Positions 21,101 to 26,200 of a stretch of 29,048 nt of DNA are shown here, piece after piece. The notes below the pieces were generated by a model. It did not search any database, was not told the origin of the DNA, and saw nothing but the letters and a program-made list of their open reading frames with translations. The position numbers and the translations under genes were made by a program. Source of the stretch: Holosporales bacterium (GTDB lineage Bacteria; Pseudomonadota; Alphaproteobacteria; BNTO01); contig JAIRNW010000023.1 of NCBI GenBank assembly GCA_031257795.1, positions 1 to 29,048 of the forward strand, given 5' to 3'. How positions within the stretch are numbered: the stretch's first letter is position 1; each line of letters begins with the position of its first letter.

Positions 21101-23184
21101 CAAATTGCCGCGAGCATTGCTGTGACATCAGCCGAGCTTATTGTGGTGGAGGTAGCCGCATCAGCCTCGTAGCCTATTGCGGCGATAACGCCCAATATTT
21201 TTGTCATTTTTTCTTCAGCGTATAGGTTTTGGGCATTTTGATCGCCTACTTGGCTTGTGATCCAGCTTTCCCCGTAGTCTTGTATATCAACAGCTAAAGG
21301 TTCTAGGTATTTCAAGATTTCTACAAGATGAATCCGAGACAGCAATTGTTCTATGGACTCTTTTATTGAGGCAAAATAGCCTTCCCATTCATCTATGTAA
21401 TTTTTTTCTTCGTCGCCGATCATCTCTTCTTTTCCTAGATTGGAAATAATCTTTTCAACAAGCGTTATAGCATCTGTTAGAACGTCCTCTAAGTCGTCGT
21501 ATTCACTAGCAATGTTTTCGCTTAGCGGGCCAAAATTTGCCACTCGTTCAACGTTCCTGCTGATTTTTTCGGTTATGGCCAATATGCTGGCAAAGGTTAT
21601 CTCTCCTGTCGGTGTTGTATAGCTTATTGGGCCTAAACTATCTCCGAGGGCGCTGTTTATTGCACCCACTATGTCTTTCAAAGGCATGCTTGAGTTTGCG
21701 GTTATGGATGAAATTTGAATTTCGATAGTAAAATCTAGAGTCTCGCAATTTGCGCTGGACAACCACTCTGTAAAATCTTCATTTTCCTCAAGAATTTCTT
21801 CAAGATAACCGTTAAACAAATACAGTTCTTTATAACAATCTGCGTATTTATTTAATGGCTCGAAATCTTTTATGGCGGTTACTAGGTTGTTTAATATAGT
21901 CGCTGTTTTTTCTTTTATTGCACTTGTTGAGTTGGAATCAAGAGTACCAGATGCGAGGGCAAGAAAACATTCCTGTAGGGTTGCATCATTTCCTATGTTA
22001 TATGTGGCTGCATTAGTGAACCCGCTGGAGTCAGTTCCTGTAGAGATGGAGCCTATTGCATCGGAAACGGGATTTGCTGGGAAAAGGTATCCATATAGTG
22101 TTTCTAGCTGGCTCAGCTCTAAAGGTTTGCCACCATACCGATCTGGTATTGCCTCAATTGCCGATTTAAGCTCCATAATGAGTGACTGCATTGATGCTGA
22201 AAAGCCTTCACCTACTATTATTTTTTGAAAATCATCAAATCTTTGCAGCGAATTAGTGGACCATAAGAAAGCAAGCTGGTCAGAAAAGGAGCCAACTGGA
22301 GGGTAAGTAGAACCATCATTATAAAAGGCGGTCGTCAATACATTCTTTAATAAATTATCTGAAAGAGCCTTCGACAATTTTGCCTCTAGCGTCACACCAT
22401 CGTCTCCTGCTGTTATAGGATCAGTAGTAGTCGTCCAAAGCTTAAGAATTAAATCAAGTCCGTATGAGCTGGATTCCGCTATGTCGTGTAAAATTTTTGA
22501 AATGGGGTGTGTCGTCGCCTCAGGATGCGTAGTTCGGTATAGTACATTTAACCTGTGGCAAATCGAATCAGCGCTCGGATCATTCCGCCCACCAAGAGTT
22601 AGGGCAGATCCGGATGATCCATCACCAGAACATATCTCCAACGACGCAATGCTACTCCGCAGCGTCGCAAGCGCCGAGTTGAAACCGCCTAAATAGGTTC
22701 CATCCGTACTAGCTAGCGTTCCAAGTACGAGAGTCTTACTACCGTACGATAAAAGACCGTCGAAGTATGCATTAATTGTATTAAATACGGTGTCCGAAAA
22801 CGTGTACCCTAATGATTGTCCTATGCTGTTTAACACGTTCCACAGCTTTTTGCATTTACCGTATGCGGAAAAAGTGAATTCGTTATCCCTTATCGCATTG
22901 AAGGCGCCCCCTCGCGCATTATCATCATCTCTTATTATAATAGTGGGTTGGGCGGCGTTGTTGTTTTTGTATAACCAGCAAGTATTAGTGAGAATATCTT
23001 GTGATAATGTACTACTAGAGCTAGGGTTGTTGGCCTTTCCAACATCTACGTTTGTTCCCAATTTATCCAACAAGTCTTGTACTGTATAAGTGCTGGCCGT
23101 TCCATTAATTGATGCGCAACACGAAATCAGCACTAGCTGGGCAAGCTTTAGGAAACGGAGAATCGATCTCGCCATTAGAGGCAT
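148..23184 (-). CDS. Giant exported, probably helical protein of unknown function (7678 aa)
   Basis: A single open frame of about 23 kb has no internal stop, predicted mass about 840 kDa. I do not recognise the family. The N-terminus looks like a signal peptide: basic residues, then a hydrophobic stretch (about residues 8-21), then L19-I20-S21-C22, which fits a lipobox. Signal peptidase I cleavage after GTA (28-30) is an alternative. No other membrane segment, C-terminal anchor or catalytic motif was seen. Most of the chain reads as amphipathic helices rich in Leu, Ile, Asn, Asp and Glu. Homologous internal segments occur at residues 1066-1321, 1387-1701 and 1766-1849, and more diverged ones elsewhere. 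CxxC motifs occur at 1143, 1510, 3818, 4679, 5452, 5558, 6325 and 6822, and CC pairs are frequent. No convincing Shine-Dalgarno was seen; M4 (23175) is an alternative start. Residues about 6115-6156 are encoded by a palindromic element. It lies 115 bases downstream of tamB on the same strand. An envelope structural or surface role is a guess. Confidence 0.93.
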   Translation of the reverse strand: MPLMARSILRFLKLAQLVLISCCASINGTASTYTVQDLLDKLGTNVDVGKANNPSSSSTLSQDILTNTCWLYKNNNAAQPTIIIRDDDNARGGAFNAIRDNEFTFSAYGKCKKLWNVLNSIGQSLGYTFSDTVFNTINAYFDGLLSYGSKTLVLGTLASTDGTYLGGFNSALATLRSSIASLEICSGDGSSGSALTLGGRNDPSADSICHRLNVLYRTTHPEATTHPISKILHDIAESSSYGLDLILKLWTTTTDPITAGDDGVTLEAKLSKALSDNLLKNVLTTAFYNDGSTYPPVGSFSDQLAFLWSTNSLQRFDDFQKIIVGEGFSASMQSLIMELKSAIEAIPDRYGGKPLELSQLETLYGYLFPANPVSDAIGSISTGTDSSGFTNAATYNIGNDATLQECFLALASGTLDSNSTSAIKEKTATILNNLVTAIKDFEPLNKYADCYKELYLFNGYLEEILEENEDFTEWLSSANCETLDFTIEIQISSITANSSMPLKDIVGAINSALGDSLGPISYTTPTGEITFASILAITEKISRNVERVANFGPLSENIASEYDDLEDVLTDAITLVEKIISNLGKEEMIGDEEKNYIDEWEGYFASIKESIEQLLSRIHLVEILKYLEPLAVDIQDYGESWITSQVGDQNAQNLYAEEKMTKILGVIAAIGYEADAATSTTISSADVTAMLAAICTSLGITPNTALLTFPYSTSNQIHSRFNDSMNSLINKLQDIQKRIKSDGEMEKYAVFQKEGLEECFDEISANTDLLATGEAAIGNIPTILHYIFSLLYKWSKAKALATSSGLCANKLNKLNEGVSSFVNKYKGEMEKCRDFPFNDIDITVDEDEIASTGDLNQQYLKMPLEDLIEIFVEKILKNIKLFTKSIYDFGMDLNFRIPELCQILLTTGVELKNFDKKLVDVLIMGDNSVYRKLIGHLNNDQKNSIFKLLSEISQTLPSGLTTSGRYPPYRNLVNHLPHPSLASAYDFVHDRGIKSGNEMEKQARANAFVRGATAVRSYIMDGMQQSDSLTDFNSKYSALKEVMDILESTEISQAYNDIADQKNDEIMFAVQEFDDIMLVAENMYAGLVKNLIDKVKQNAQESTIEDIRSKAQEYGAKNLFNTAHLWEDLEAFAEEAINSHRLCSTCAESKASLWKVYERISTDDVVEQIKAGINAPIGEDGFDLSGVLSGMAETLSLPADYATDLTWPPAPYSNLSFADLAELIIVKSVKQYMNDVAEAIRYLAFNATAPPTLWWKKLFNGYTSENDKATIEDIISAFKAEFDYLFDETHEQYSFFTLLLDEAAQGIYKELDNLEKACAEQQEQQQKERQIAFLADVYERIASTMPLRSLDCFDTTHKYVLEVIAQTKFPTSLEEPTETTSPEQHPIFPEVKEAYKRITSLYKAEGQNFITRIKEKLATAEASTHATGCCSSLSLEDMEELIREIFGITEQTSSFSENYDSFEASDGPSFIEQVRQAAYIYREQDLFDTAVFWNDLCEFADNMLKTCQICELCTALKDKLRKLHNGILAIVSQKIGLFKTSRDVPLKTGEGFLDVNDELQKIANAIYAQLQNDATTAGTELQKLPENTESPEQLAEVVTVRLAKYMQDLMESIYFLALSPATPPPSLYIKALDLPDAAYNVTGNDFSLPATQLHTDEMYESLMEVFPAMHDKYSFFPELLKALTEEIDRAISSLQKRLGEIYEETIAQSKIQRALPIFEFIEKCRSRLQVINEPIDYTKLLNLFGWWYRRIKGKITALALPKTEHILAEVQDAYRSLVQELIVILSKSTEVEQIIQDSYKYIKDDFFGTGVFWQQILQNALEQEHKYDDGFISGVYKVALVLFHADQHCANIIAGRPAVGDLSSVKGKIVDIQSDFSNMNSTDVVTAACNVGKELGVTDDEVEYCTKTVAKLDKDKHNDDRFYYALLTRIRNLLGQIAERIIAARDVRDVKADNLSLANISALEAIGGQLLDLSNLTGLENNSKISEGEYALVRDDVKQALYEVGKQLLHVRDIAVAGSGDQTRSNTLKRLSRLISKICKDTSAENNPYCGGESTYVNKILKTNEILRNYVDSAGDDYVDSESGSTIGELEELWEVDGNVPPQAEILPHEERGNVEALVIDALGELLDTLEEFALKAEELALNPEETNYVHKNVSVRPSFMEIIEFLQKIADQSGATVLDQNAINLLDDIARVVTRIFQISANCRDKSVENFFDNVLTPMYTILQNLSAIESAAQEAYENRGMRATQPSPTPELGPIAAVLNSPTSLLDKITVIAERFGATTPMPYPTPRELFWKGDEKNCASADEAAEIYLTRYKTLLEDIVRKLNNIAGVFEKDYNATIDMRYKRGILLLAEDMLKQFSPIQLSQESLPSPTPLTTLFEAMYYDMRRPLSSCPEDCYQLFPSNWSSDSQIGKNKEYADIAEDFRAAVQNIADSLHGKIEERDATETRAAAKILAEMYAFLSGVQEQDLSALVNESSTWPLTQQETIRIELEKILGALQITEDQQHADKNLATLLDIVVTKLKDEIFPELKQIFAGENANIAPEQFIESMQYDITQLLVDSEIAQDFLRGIDSLIAKYLVYFKKTAHPANINAAQIFIRIQEILAATVPLLKAGHDPYVGYFMKEIDLVHRENVAAIEAIGQRLSELISELSLDTRQYVPDSAQLLFRIERNISKASIYLQKIVDLSANTDKINSLLGNIKSIESVLSEIKGIFSNPLESCLTNLDTKTGNILNTLGTIYGALATPPIGGFTTDQAAEEKSACLKISSQLVPELAIISVSNRVNEIMQSVREACDILSHCVPDYEEEVEEVLENIIFDFLDIRENIMPFFSAQTQTLGASAEDTQYVYHQEYSLEDLTNALNTSSLEKLAQTYAISRHKKRCTRAHSVVVTLEKLEKTLEACCGSIKPYVLTSGSDTGEISLGTINTILTAALQFIEKATACAINFANIDTNQDALDQLLQHVDGIADKICAQLGITLPPLQTMPLIISEKQYAAYEMEFLNSIERCSKIIKIFYKEFFAKYFTLSPLVFEVGYKMQDFAEHIVSLLRDRDAAFSNTTAFAPPNYSASSAAINSLEELVSEADTFYQNKGISDHGERITEGLYAIATSLEDCMKGLPVVGDDTGLYSNKQGELKDIINGLINTINTDLKGAIDALSSAEAVPAEADQWLLISRSEDVQTLLANVASVIDRCVGGGTQYTQSEKKTTAFTSKLDSHRKSSSHKMASVYLTKIVRCTQKLDEYFSEIAVLSKIDQDRHQIYSPALISSLENLKSAIGVICAEIVKLADNNQGAISRAAQQDMIYILGNIEKNLTSSIDKVETIKENIEDRFWNELCASFNSFVNVLQSKNYTLSQIQDFIEGVTKNDYPESLGDLHYDTENLNALVTKIKDDIEHELSGLSKINKKVSEYDNDTLYDQYSTYFAGAKELSNWKSEAQSFIKPEENGALKPDSLAGEWDEDKKLVQSSAQYGINGLQVLYNDFAETIVKLSETIKAIREAAEQTESFILKKGKDQYMNTLIEAIKNSLRALSESVNNLFATQFTPFFDFINSTARKRGKSELTKFQLVDNDYTFANFLRSQSSEMYIEIQQICGLFDGANCCFMTALTNIELASKLNQLANVMRYLKTTPWPNKDINSILYSVISRLSQGEISGISKLWEDFKSCYTGTTGDSRTDSGPYCSSNELMTAIKKITNIITDIISSIDGASISPGHYESTTMEAEKNKYLMSLIHEHDVEADKVSENVVIYCRLLPSINDCILKAIGNILTEMRDLAHFVIGNGLKSYVEENCSNSASEIIEMLQNVAQNDFFEWEGPAGLFCSQCQENWEDEYDEMFFESETYTSFQTFFENAFSEVRELYRAFAHMMSAAKSFHCTKADISALRKILSGVTAISEALDIFKDVNDVSKVNIIKEEDDLSKLMLCIKALEEPLAQMAKHAQYDDETLHLAEIADILEEYGFVKSVSQDWLPHDKYTFANYVQEIQARVRIILDITRYNNFKLEENLNDLNHVFYSQNNLSLIQEIFYSLQNIAATFEDFQWNEQMSAFSQGAAGHVTTNFRESFLGLSESFLTMFEILSRTGQSQTIGTIAQLNNVETSIREITSAINNENCINFLSRDIDFAENTDPYETTLSDLAEKLDGIKTDEIKNFYEQSTPNYGLLTTTLSNDLIPHISACGESMSSLPGTISQTGLSSPIDNADVLLNRINQHLANQAAAIDKVAKIIKETDAFNFHQEIIDAGLKVFNSVESLYARISTLVAAVEESSIHSAQESSFFVADLVESVHVLSTSIANIINTVQEKEMSREAEFANKVAARLEYLADILDGALLSNVPLATAKVLAAKLVPCLQKSLYVCQSADNPRPTSMHSKEMSEWRGNYLAELDSIVQVVRAHVGGSSQYQYFDIATPLDGPQVEAAEHRAETVINRISDSLRELTGIWAAIPRRFEAAFVACCQEIIELLGHNTGDLSAMQAAIEDLVNSLKNPTCCEEIAEKMEEISHNIRSRQYILEQMMKQSFVAPNAFDASLVAVWKQMQSAIDDVIDKMNRNLTYGYLDNLGANLTYSCLDGNYAALLDSCITLLGNIKTFAGQFFNCINEPSGTRAVSGNGFTGCVSREILAYRIANSLQETINACDLVAVKTRPKINEEAPFYPHLVWVIAELCEKVTPLTRDFCLLAVPEREEDCQSCSNFIHTQVQHSLQHSIAGILGKLHEINTILEEAQYSAFSAAAHKIFKNTVYLHHFLENIHSINVEQANMENIKQALLRSGAAWQTFMWGEKTRENLLLFMREMEQNLSAIISTLPTCDAALAEIAQIPDTVHCLQSVEQNTLALINLIVKGRTPQEIVDRAIDAMEQPQRTPAQNKATGALLECVSDYYSLLIVQDISSLQDLNQAQRQFIQALIPSAEFNKAIQQVGKIYAHHDECERYIELATNALQSYADARYNISSIASTAPLPFPNAGDISKVIEEIENITECIKKIELYSEQMSVQLRSSPYSVCFTEVDEGHYLLDAVEKIAENMADIETATANIAALLNATTGEYQDLESLHEQIDDATNFIARDDIFNVWKKLQDCLNVNGETFRQTLATLKVLAPSSPLKNDYHHGKTRAFADTVSEIYNALFEDMHFSSLALEAYDQKIINQISSSLKQTADLVPQLNGLWKMMFRNAIINSSMHCLERIAHEVEKIKGYTESSADEDRDVLFLNSEMTRRSISHIIETLGDYASNVTEVGEFYTEEEDFQHVAAQLPSVGATKIQLTDSSLALQTALDTFSSAIASWEALLASEDGTNWNERCYDDRVISALQDISGATKEIANNLGFLTWFLPGNSPSSISAYFNFLSSNIDGAIIPLLADPTCCVRWNDVLYSIFSATEFLSNLTKDVTNVVNASLPLFDNLVSVESQNDYEQYEQAVLSGREMVTQLLQKIAQDLNALSAAVDNVTPLPDQHCNVGNVATQLKECEDCFSEMAATAAEALLLVGNKSTAHEQTVLADLPQCKKTTMLLQKICSELDDMINYFTKFDDYAERSDLYEYDLALNNALETVLFALVRSVDSLEKFASEKVNEICRNCNDGLTRGEEHEIERDEILREMGQSIIDLERSIFKITQQINGRKTKKQTKIFHSIVNNIELFANVTRDFLEVKVAHEEVGAIQLFTNFIKHTQALYDQIHGILGNMPEAGEADDEYLRQMIALNEVLTAWNNQLISDLSTMTGLEEQANRKKDEPSIRYTPEVRQIDSARLLDIIQGLISAFVEAKGSEQYIHLNCSNAWMENLLSLANVVDLMQTRQNSAFAVHLYHATSELLSRETDFISFLEETPKYSALQKELFQIDGAIRSISHEISNRKQDFINNLTDTYLDFLRGMYELSSLINKATSEGFGQDAILAASATYTLTENIPSFTEQPDLQNLSPIINGIFQNNIGLLNAFSQGTVLPQPTAPPLPKFVNSTEALLQRINQSTRAFADLLKEIPEISANCPVRDVHKETFKAINSLAETITNYATTMSRPSELNERVHESFEIEYIKDDVERNLLAAAENILAEKEILKDACCSRTAFSIFEIGERIHLLSKSIANYGGITELFSGESQNNKSLVVTSQKIVDKIKENKLNEIDKVFAEIMAHAPDTDEDIPSHRKNCEQETRSTGEELYSSTAPDETDRRTHKLSRAWYTCECRAAGMNHWLGAWIECLDMLNDVFAAQAEGTEPQTILLAPQSPQLFRCNTMPFVIWQTINQICILNDVFLPKVKAIENCKIIYEDVRPIYSLMSLIIEAILSLRKLTLEQGFPREEESTPKGNDSKPKEEGNFPIDPDGSTNQQTSEELAPAEETKTPQEESPNPFCRRCTSYVAENLELLAFLNSVLDSTCEELKRVQKVLHEYCYFGSVREIAKYNNNIAFLAQIFNVLSKYTLENWNLLQILPFDDILGLYGAPLYTSQDGDGAVFTNTLEKIENLPGILKQWKEQQSEPMFVTSAPIDIDEFCKMDDFEKYVIELNTKLSSAINILVSTITDEEIVVPAQRQFALPQKADISEELAVKTLKETITSHGYLAEELRAFFAEVYANQLTSSQKVLNKIFTLSRLFNQISKHFIEIYAKMRDDFFCNKFDFEADFAPNVLCLSGHYLDLADIFWEARERIAKDCCASSFKIISEIQKSIYIFSSFLGNLLQKESLTSNGTDLIIEISDILAAVLKNDALQRQLSKIKQQQTSALAIKRVCRMHGLNGAFSELLDTVNEAVYDMQSLCQRNSISVIQNPELDDDSYSCADFEKILIKISQRIDELTEMLSSAPFSFGYEPLSSNYAINNLENVYNSCLVVHDLILAIRMDDATDAETIRKKHLCPVCSQSGINSGLAMIAESFTGLGGVILNMKEQIKSKVCCQEMLIQFEQTAHIIQTLNENLAIASAAIANSGAIYLDSDFVEPAKFAEEMSLAVSEAQKDIRSLISTRATLLEASEENVCFSSALTKKISRLNETLRGPLFAAAAKFMEHLGIAPLTPSAKLMPYTERSPADIMRSIGTALNGIADSVSQLTCNAVEQRLSTRSTLASLEEHVASNPSVFLTRTICHTASLVSQLNEISADIWALAYESKAKPICLSRTADDPESVEEANLAVERVAESLHALLSALLRQKNVDRVIAINRIFVLFKLFATLTEGLTCLPFQSVGSTENLQTFGDWGDVAELGRLFQTWAMQFSVISESLRDIQSAAVNFVGIEAIEEALRALCVATNNFQKEHISNFDIPIGLISEPIDMQNIQIETFLQGNSILAENLAYLKDGATFHGLLAKNTLQPPINQACVSLEEIYFGIQRLLGALAADEPTTVDLSGVGIRDIPAFSAELEESNSKVIGSFEPLAGSFFSPQYVNKLEKIGEIAKYIHAYSEFFRNVEREWESAEAEYEGGKNSFSREEYDRAFAAFLLSIRELEKTAEQIKDAVSQAETFEEATDIICAMLCDFAVQNLPIAAEQDYSEPIENEMLPQSRNSKTIPLAINNVVELIGGLLASIIKFLKTEQSMQNKWFLNVVDEGGKNADVRDPYENGDIPLSINNTLQFCQEIIHLLRKKADFEAKEQQNDFVLPYIKPESSNKQVSTNQQTFCDSVYGALDTFSYAVNYLIDFLYVSKKEAKANSVLNKAKNISFYDGKNVIDMLYKTQYNDLGFPVMDEKNRFITQIGTFLQESKAVSNFAIKLKNALFATPLRG
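448..518. repeat. Short palindromic element copy inside the giant gene (E)
   Basis: The left end GTATACTGAGTC (448-459) and the right end, reading GTATATCAAGCC on the other strand, form terminal inverted repeats. Inside, AAAAAGTTTG and GGTTCGTCGA match the D2 and 4718-4841 copies. At 71 bases it lacks the central hairpin, so it would be an internally deleted copy. It is read in frame as about residues 7556-7579 of the giant protein. The match is shorter than for the other copies, so coincidence is possible. Confidence 0.5.
4718..4841. repeat. Complete palindromic element in frame inside the giant gene (A)
   Basis: The element is 124 bases with terminal inverted repeats. The left end is GTATACCAAGCCCTCGAAAG (4718-4737). 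The right end (4822-4841), read on the other strand, is ATATACCAAGTCATCGAAAG, identical at 17 of 20 positions. A second inverted repeat in the middle, GAGC-n-GTAC / GTAC-n-GCTC (4767-4788), can form a hairpin. Both ends abut TA, as expected for a TA target duplication, though this is not proven. The insert is translated as about residues 6115-6156 of the giant protein, a hydrophilic segment rich in Arg, Thr, Ser and Glu, with the frame kept open on both sides. Confidence 0.85.
17638..17889 (-). repeat. Protein repeat unit 3 (partial) in the giant gene
   Basis: Residues about 1766-1849 contain ILAEVQDAYR and FFGTGVFW. These match IFPEVKEAYK and LFDTAVFW of unit 2 and LFNTAHLW of unit 1. The second half of the unit (the AT-PP and YSFF blocks) was not found after it, so this looks like a truncated unit. 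The similarity is at protein level only, pointing to an old duplication. Confidence 0.6.
18082..19026 (-). repeat. Protein repeat unit 2 in the giant gene
   Basis: Residues about 1387-1701. In order it carries IFPEVKEAYK, LFDTAVFW (1486), CELC (1510-1513), FLALSPATPPPSLY (1615) and DKYSFF (Tyr1673). Every block has a counterpart in unit 1 in the same order, offset by 367, 367, 373 and 380 residues from LFDTAVFW onward. This unit also has a CC pair near residue 1429 that unit 1 lacks. Confidence 0.75.
19222..19989 (-). repeat. Protein repeat unit 1 in the giant gene
   Basis: Residues about 1066-1321. The blocks are IMFAVQEFDD, LFNTAHLW (1119), CSTC (1143-1146), YLAFNATAPPTLW (1242) and EQYSFF (Tyr1293). 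The same order recurs in unit 2 with near-constant offset, and the first half recurs in unit 3. This is good evidence that at least part of the giant gene grew by tandem duplication. Confidence 0.75.
23098..23184 (-). other. Signal peptide region of the giant protein
   Basis: Residues 1-29 contain two Arg and one Lys, then LAQLVLISC, then small polar residues. LISC at 19-22 satisfies the usual lipobox pattern, which would give a lipoprotein with Cys22 as first mature residue. If no lipidation occurs, GTA at 28-30 offers a signal peptidase I site. The sequence alone cannot decide between them. Either way, export through Sec is the expected route. Confidence 0.7.
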
Positions 23185-23299
23185 GTCTATGTATTCACAT
23201 TTCTAAGCCGTTTCTAATGAAGCGTACGGAATTTAATTTAACAAAAAGTAAAGGAAAGTATTAGTGCATGCCTGCAAGAAAGTATTGATCAACAGGTTC
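23185..23299 (-). promoter_or_regulatory. Spacer between tamB and the giant gene with a 9-base direct repeat
   Basis: The 115-base gap contains two exact copies of GAAAGTATT (23254-23262 and 23278-23286, plus strand). They start 24 bases apart and flank a GCATGC palindrome (23266-23271). The spacing could suit a regulator binding site or promoter for the giant gene. No clear -35/-10 pair, terminator hairpin or ribosome binding site was found, so read-through from tamB remains possible. Confidence 0.3.
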
Positions 23300-26200
23300 T
23301 CAGTATCGTTTTTTCCATTGCACCCCCACCCCCATATCCTTCTTGTCCGTCCCTGCATTCGCCTCGATACAGATCTGCGGCGTGATATCGGAGAACACCG
23401 ACACCTTCCCATCCATCCCGGAAGAGATCCCTTTATCAACAGCAATGCTGACGTTTTTTATCTGCTTTCCGATGCGGACCGACTGTTTTGTCTGCCCGCT
23501 AGACAAATCCTGGTGTTCAACGACTTCCACGGAATCCAAATTAAATGCGTTGCGGATTTTGTCTATGAATTTTAGTGGGTTGTTCTGCAGCATTTGCGAT
23601 GCAAACGCCTTAACGCGCTTTTGGTTAGCAATTGACAACCCCTCAATCTGTTGCTTGAACAAAAGCAAAGACAAAATCTCCTCTTCCGACAAAGACGGAA
23701 CCGAGCGCAAGTCGGTTTTGATGTTCGAAGGTAGGCCGGAAATATTGATAAATATACTTGTTTGATTTATCGAGGTGTGCGCGGTGGCGTCGAGGAAAGG
23801 TTCGTTGATAGGGGAGGGCGAGTACGAAATTTTCCCAGCCTGCACCTTCACCTTCCGCCCAAACAGGTTGTACACATTTTCCTTTTGCTCATCTAGCTTC
23901 AGCTCTCCAACCAAATACGGGCTGCGCAACGCGCCTTCAGCGTAAAGCTCCCCTTTAAGAAAACACCGCAGTCCGTTATCTCCCTGCACCACAACCCCGC
24001 TTCCAGAATCCAAGGCGATCTTAAGCTTGAATCTGTCACTAGGGACGCCGCTGGTTGCGCCTTTTTCTTCCGCGTCCGATTTGTTTGCGTCCTTGTTGCT
24101 TTTACTTCCTCCAACCAGATTCATCTTTATTTTCGCCTCTTGCACGGGCGCTGCTTGAGCCGCCGCAATGTTAACAACAATAGGAGAAACAACGGCGCGC
24201 CCGGTTATCATTGGCTTTTGCGAAGCGCCGCTTAACGGGCCGACTAGGTTTAAGTTCCCGGTAACCCTGGCTTTGACCACTTCGCTGTACGTTCCCTGGA
24301 AAAAATTGCATTTTATTTTGAGGTTGAATTGCGGATCAAAACAGAGGTCCTTTGAAAAAAGCAGGATGGCCCCATGCGCGGAGCCTGTTCCTTGCGGCGG
24401 AGAATTGATGTCGTACAGGTTGCGAGCGACCGCCGCGGACTGTCCCCCGGTTTTGGTTCCGTCTGTGAAGCGCATAGCCTTAACCTTGATAGTATCCTTA
24501 AAGCCAACGGCATCAAGCATCACGTCCTTTATAACAACCTCATTGTTAGTGTTTTCATAGCAGCCGCCCGTCATTTTTATTGAACCGGAAAAATCTGGTT
24601 TTTTTAAGAAATTTGAAACTTTTAGATTAACCTTTAAAACGCCATTCAAAACATCGTTCGTCCCGAGGAAAACGACTAATGGAGCGATAGAAAACTGCCC
24701 CTTAATCTCTCCGTCCACGGAAACGAGGTTTTTGGTGCTTATTATTTTTGGCTCGGTTGTTGAAATATTTAAGTTGGTGTTGGTGGATTTTTCATACAGA
24801 TCGATAAAAGCTTGGAAAACATTTAGAACATTCGCGGATAGCGGCGTGAAGTGGCAGGAGATTTTAAGCTCTTTCTTGTTTGGATTGGAGACAAAGGCAC
24901 TGCTATCGTTCCGCGCGTTTATGAAGCAGCACAACTTCTTTTGAGCGGAGTTTTTCACATTTGAGTGGCCACCACCCGTCGATTTGCCATTATTCTCCTG
25001 ATTTCTCTGGCATGAGCACGGTAAGTCGCTGACAGGAACCTTTTCGATGTTATCAGTGCTAACGTTAGCTTGCAAAAACACGTCCTTCTTATTGATTTGA
25101 ATCTCCCCATTAACCAGCAAATCCACATTCTGAACGCGGCTCTTTTCTTGCCATTTTTGTATTTGTTTTTTATCAAAGAATGACTTAAATGAGACTACAA
25201 TATTTTCAAACTTACTATCGTTAAAATGAGTTGTTCCTGAAATCTTGTAAGTTCCGAAATAAAAAATGCTTCCAGCTTTCTCTGAGAATAGAAGCACTGG
25301 AGTCATAGAAAAGGTGCCTCCATCTTCCTTCAAAGAACCAGAAGAAGTATTTACCCTGTGTTTTCCAACCTCAAAGGTTGCAGCAGAGAATGTTTTTTCA
25401 AACACATTTATCTGCAAGCTCTTTTTTAAATTAAAACTGGTATTTTTAAATGATCCAGAGAAATTTTCCACAGTAATATTTCCACCATCATATATAACGC
25501 CATCTGCATTGAAATCATCAGATGTTAGCGAAAACTTTGCAGAATCCGGCAGAAAATCCATCCACAGCCACAAAAAATTCGCATTTGATCCTTTCTGTAC
25601 CTTAACCTGAGCATTGCCGTCTGTGTTGAGGATTCCATTAATGATGAATGACTCCAGCTCGTTGCCAAAATTGCCACTCGCCTCAATGGTTATAACGGGC
25701 TTTGCGGCTATTGCAGGATTCATGGCCTCAAAATTCGCCACTTCAGCGTTATTTACGTGCACTTTAACAAGACAGCTTTTGGAAACTTTGTTTTTTGAGG
25801 AAAGCTTTTCGATTGGAACTTTATCGTACGAAATCTGTAATTGTGCGGCCAATACTTTTCGATTTATTGTAAACTCGCCACTTGTATTTACATTAATAGT
25901 TTCAGGACCATTTTTATTTTCAACAGCAATCTTTGCCCCAACAACGTATCCATTATCACCTCCACGATTAATATTGTTCACCAAAAACGAGATTTTCGTC
26001 CTTTCAAACTGTGCTTTGACGTCGATAATGGCTCCGGGACGTTTCCTACGGAAATCCGCCGAAATCGTCCCGCGCGCATTTCCAAATTTCCATTCTTTAA
26101 CGATAAGTGTACTCAAAAAAGAAAGAAGATTACGTTCAAATATGGCTCTGCTCCCGTTCGGAGAATTTTCTGCTCTCAATTTTTTTTGTGGCTGGGCATA

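Noticed and set aside
148..23184. Giant gene as a polyketide/peptide synthetase, RTX adhesin or beta-helix adhesin
   Set aside because: No carrier, condensation or ketosynthase motifs, no Gly/Asp nonapeptides and no autotransporter C-terminus were seen; the sequence looks helical instead.
148..23184. Eukaryotic origin of the giant gene, suggested by a spectrin- or dynein-like helical look
   Set aside because: It is one intronless frame with a bacterial signal peptide between bacterial envelope genes; helical appearance alone is not evidence of transfer.
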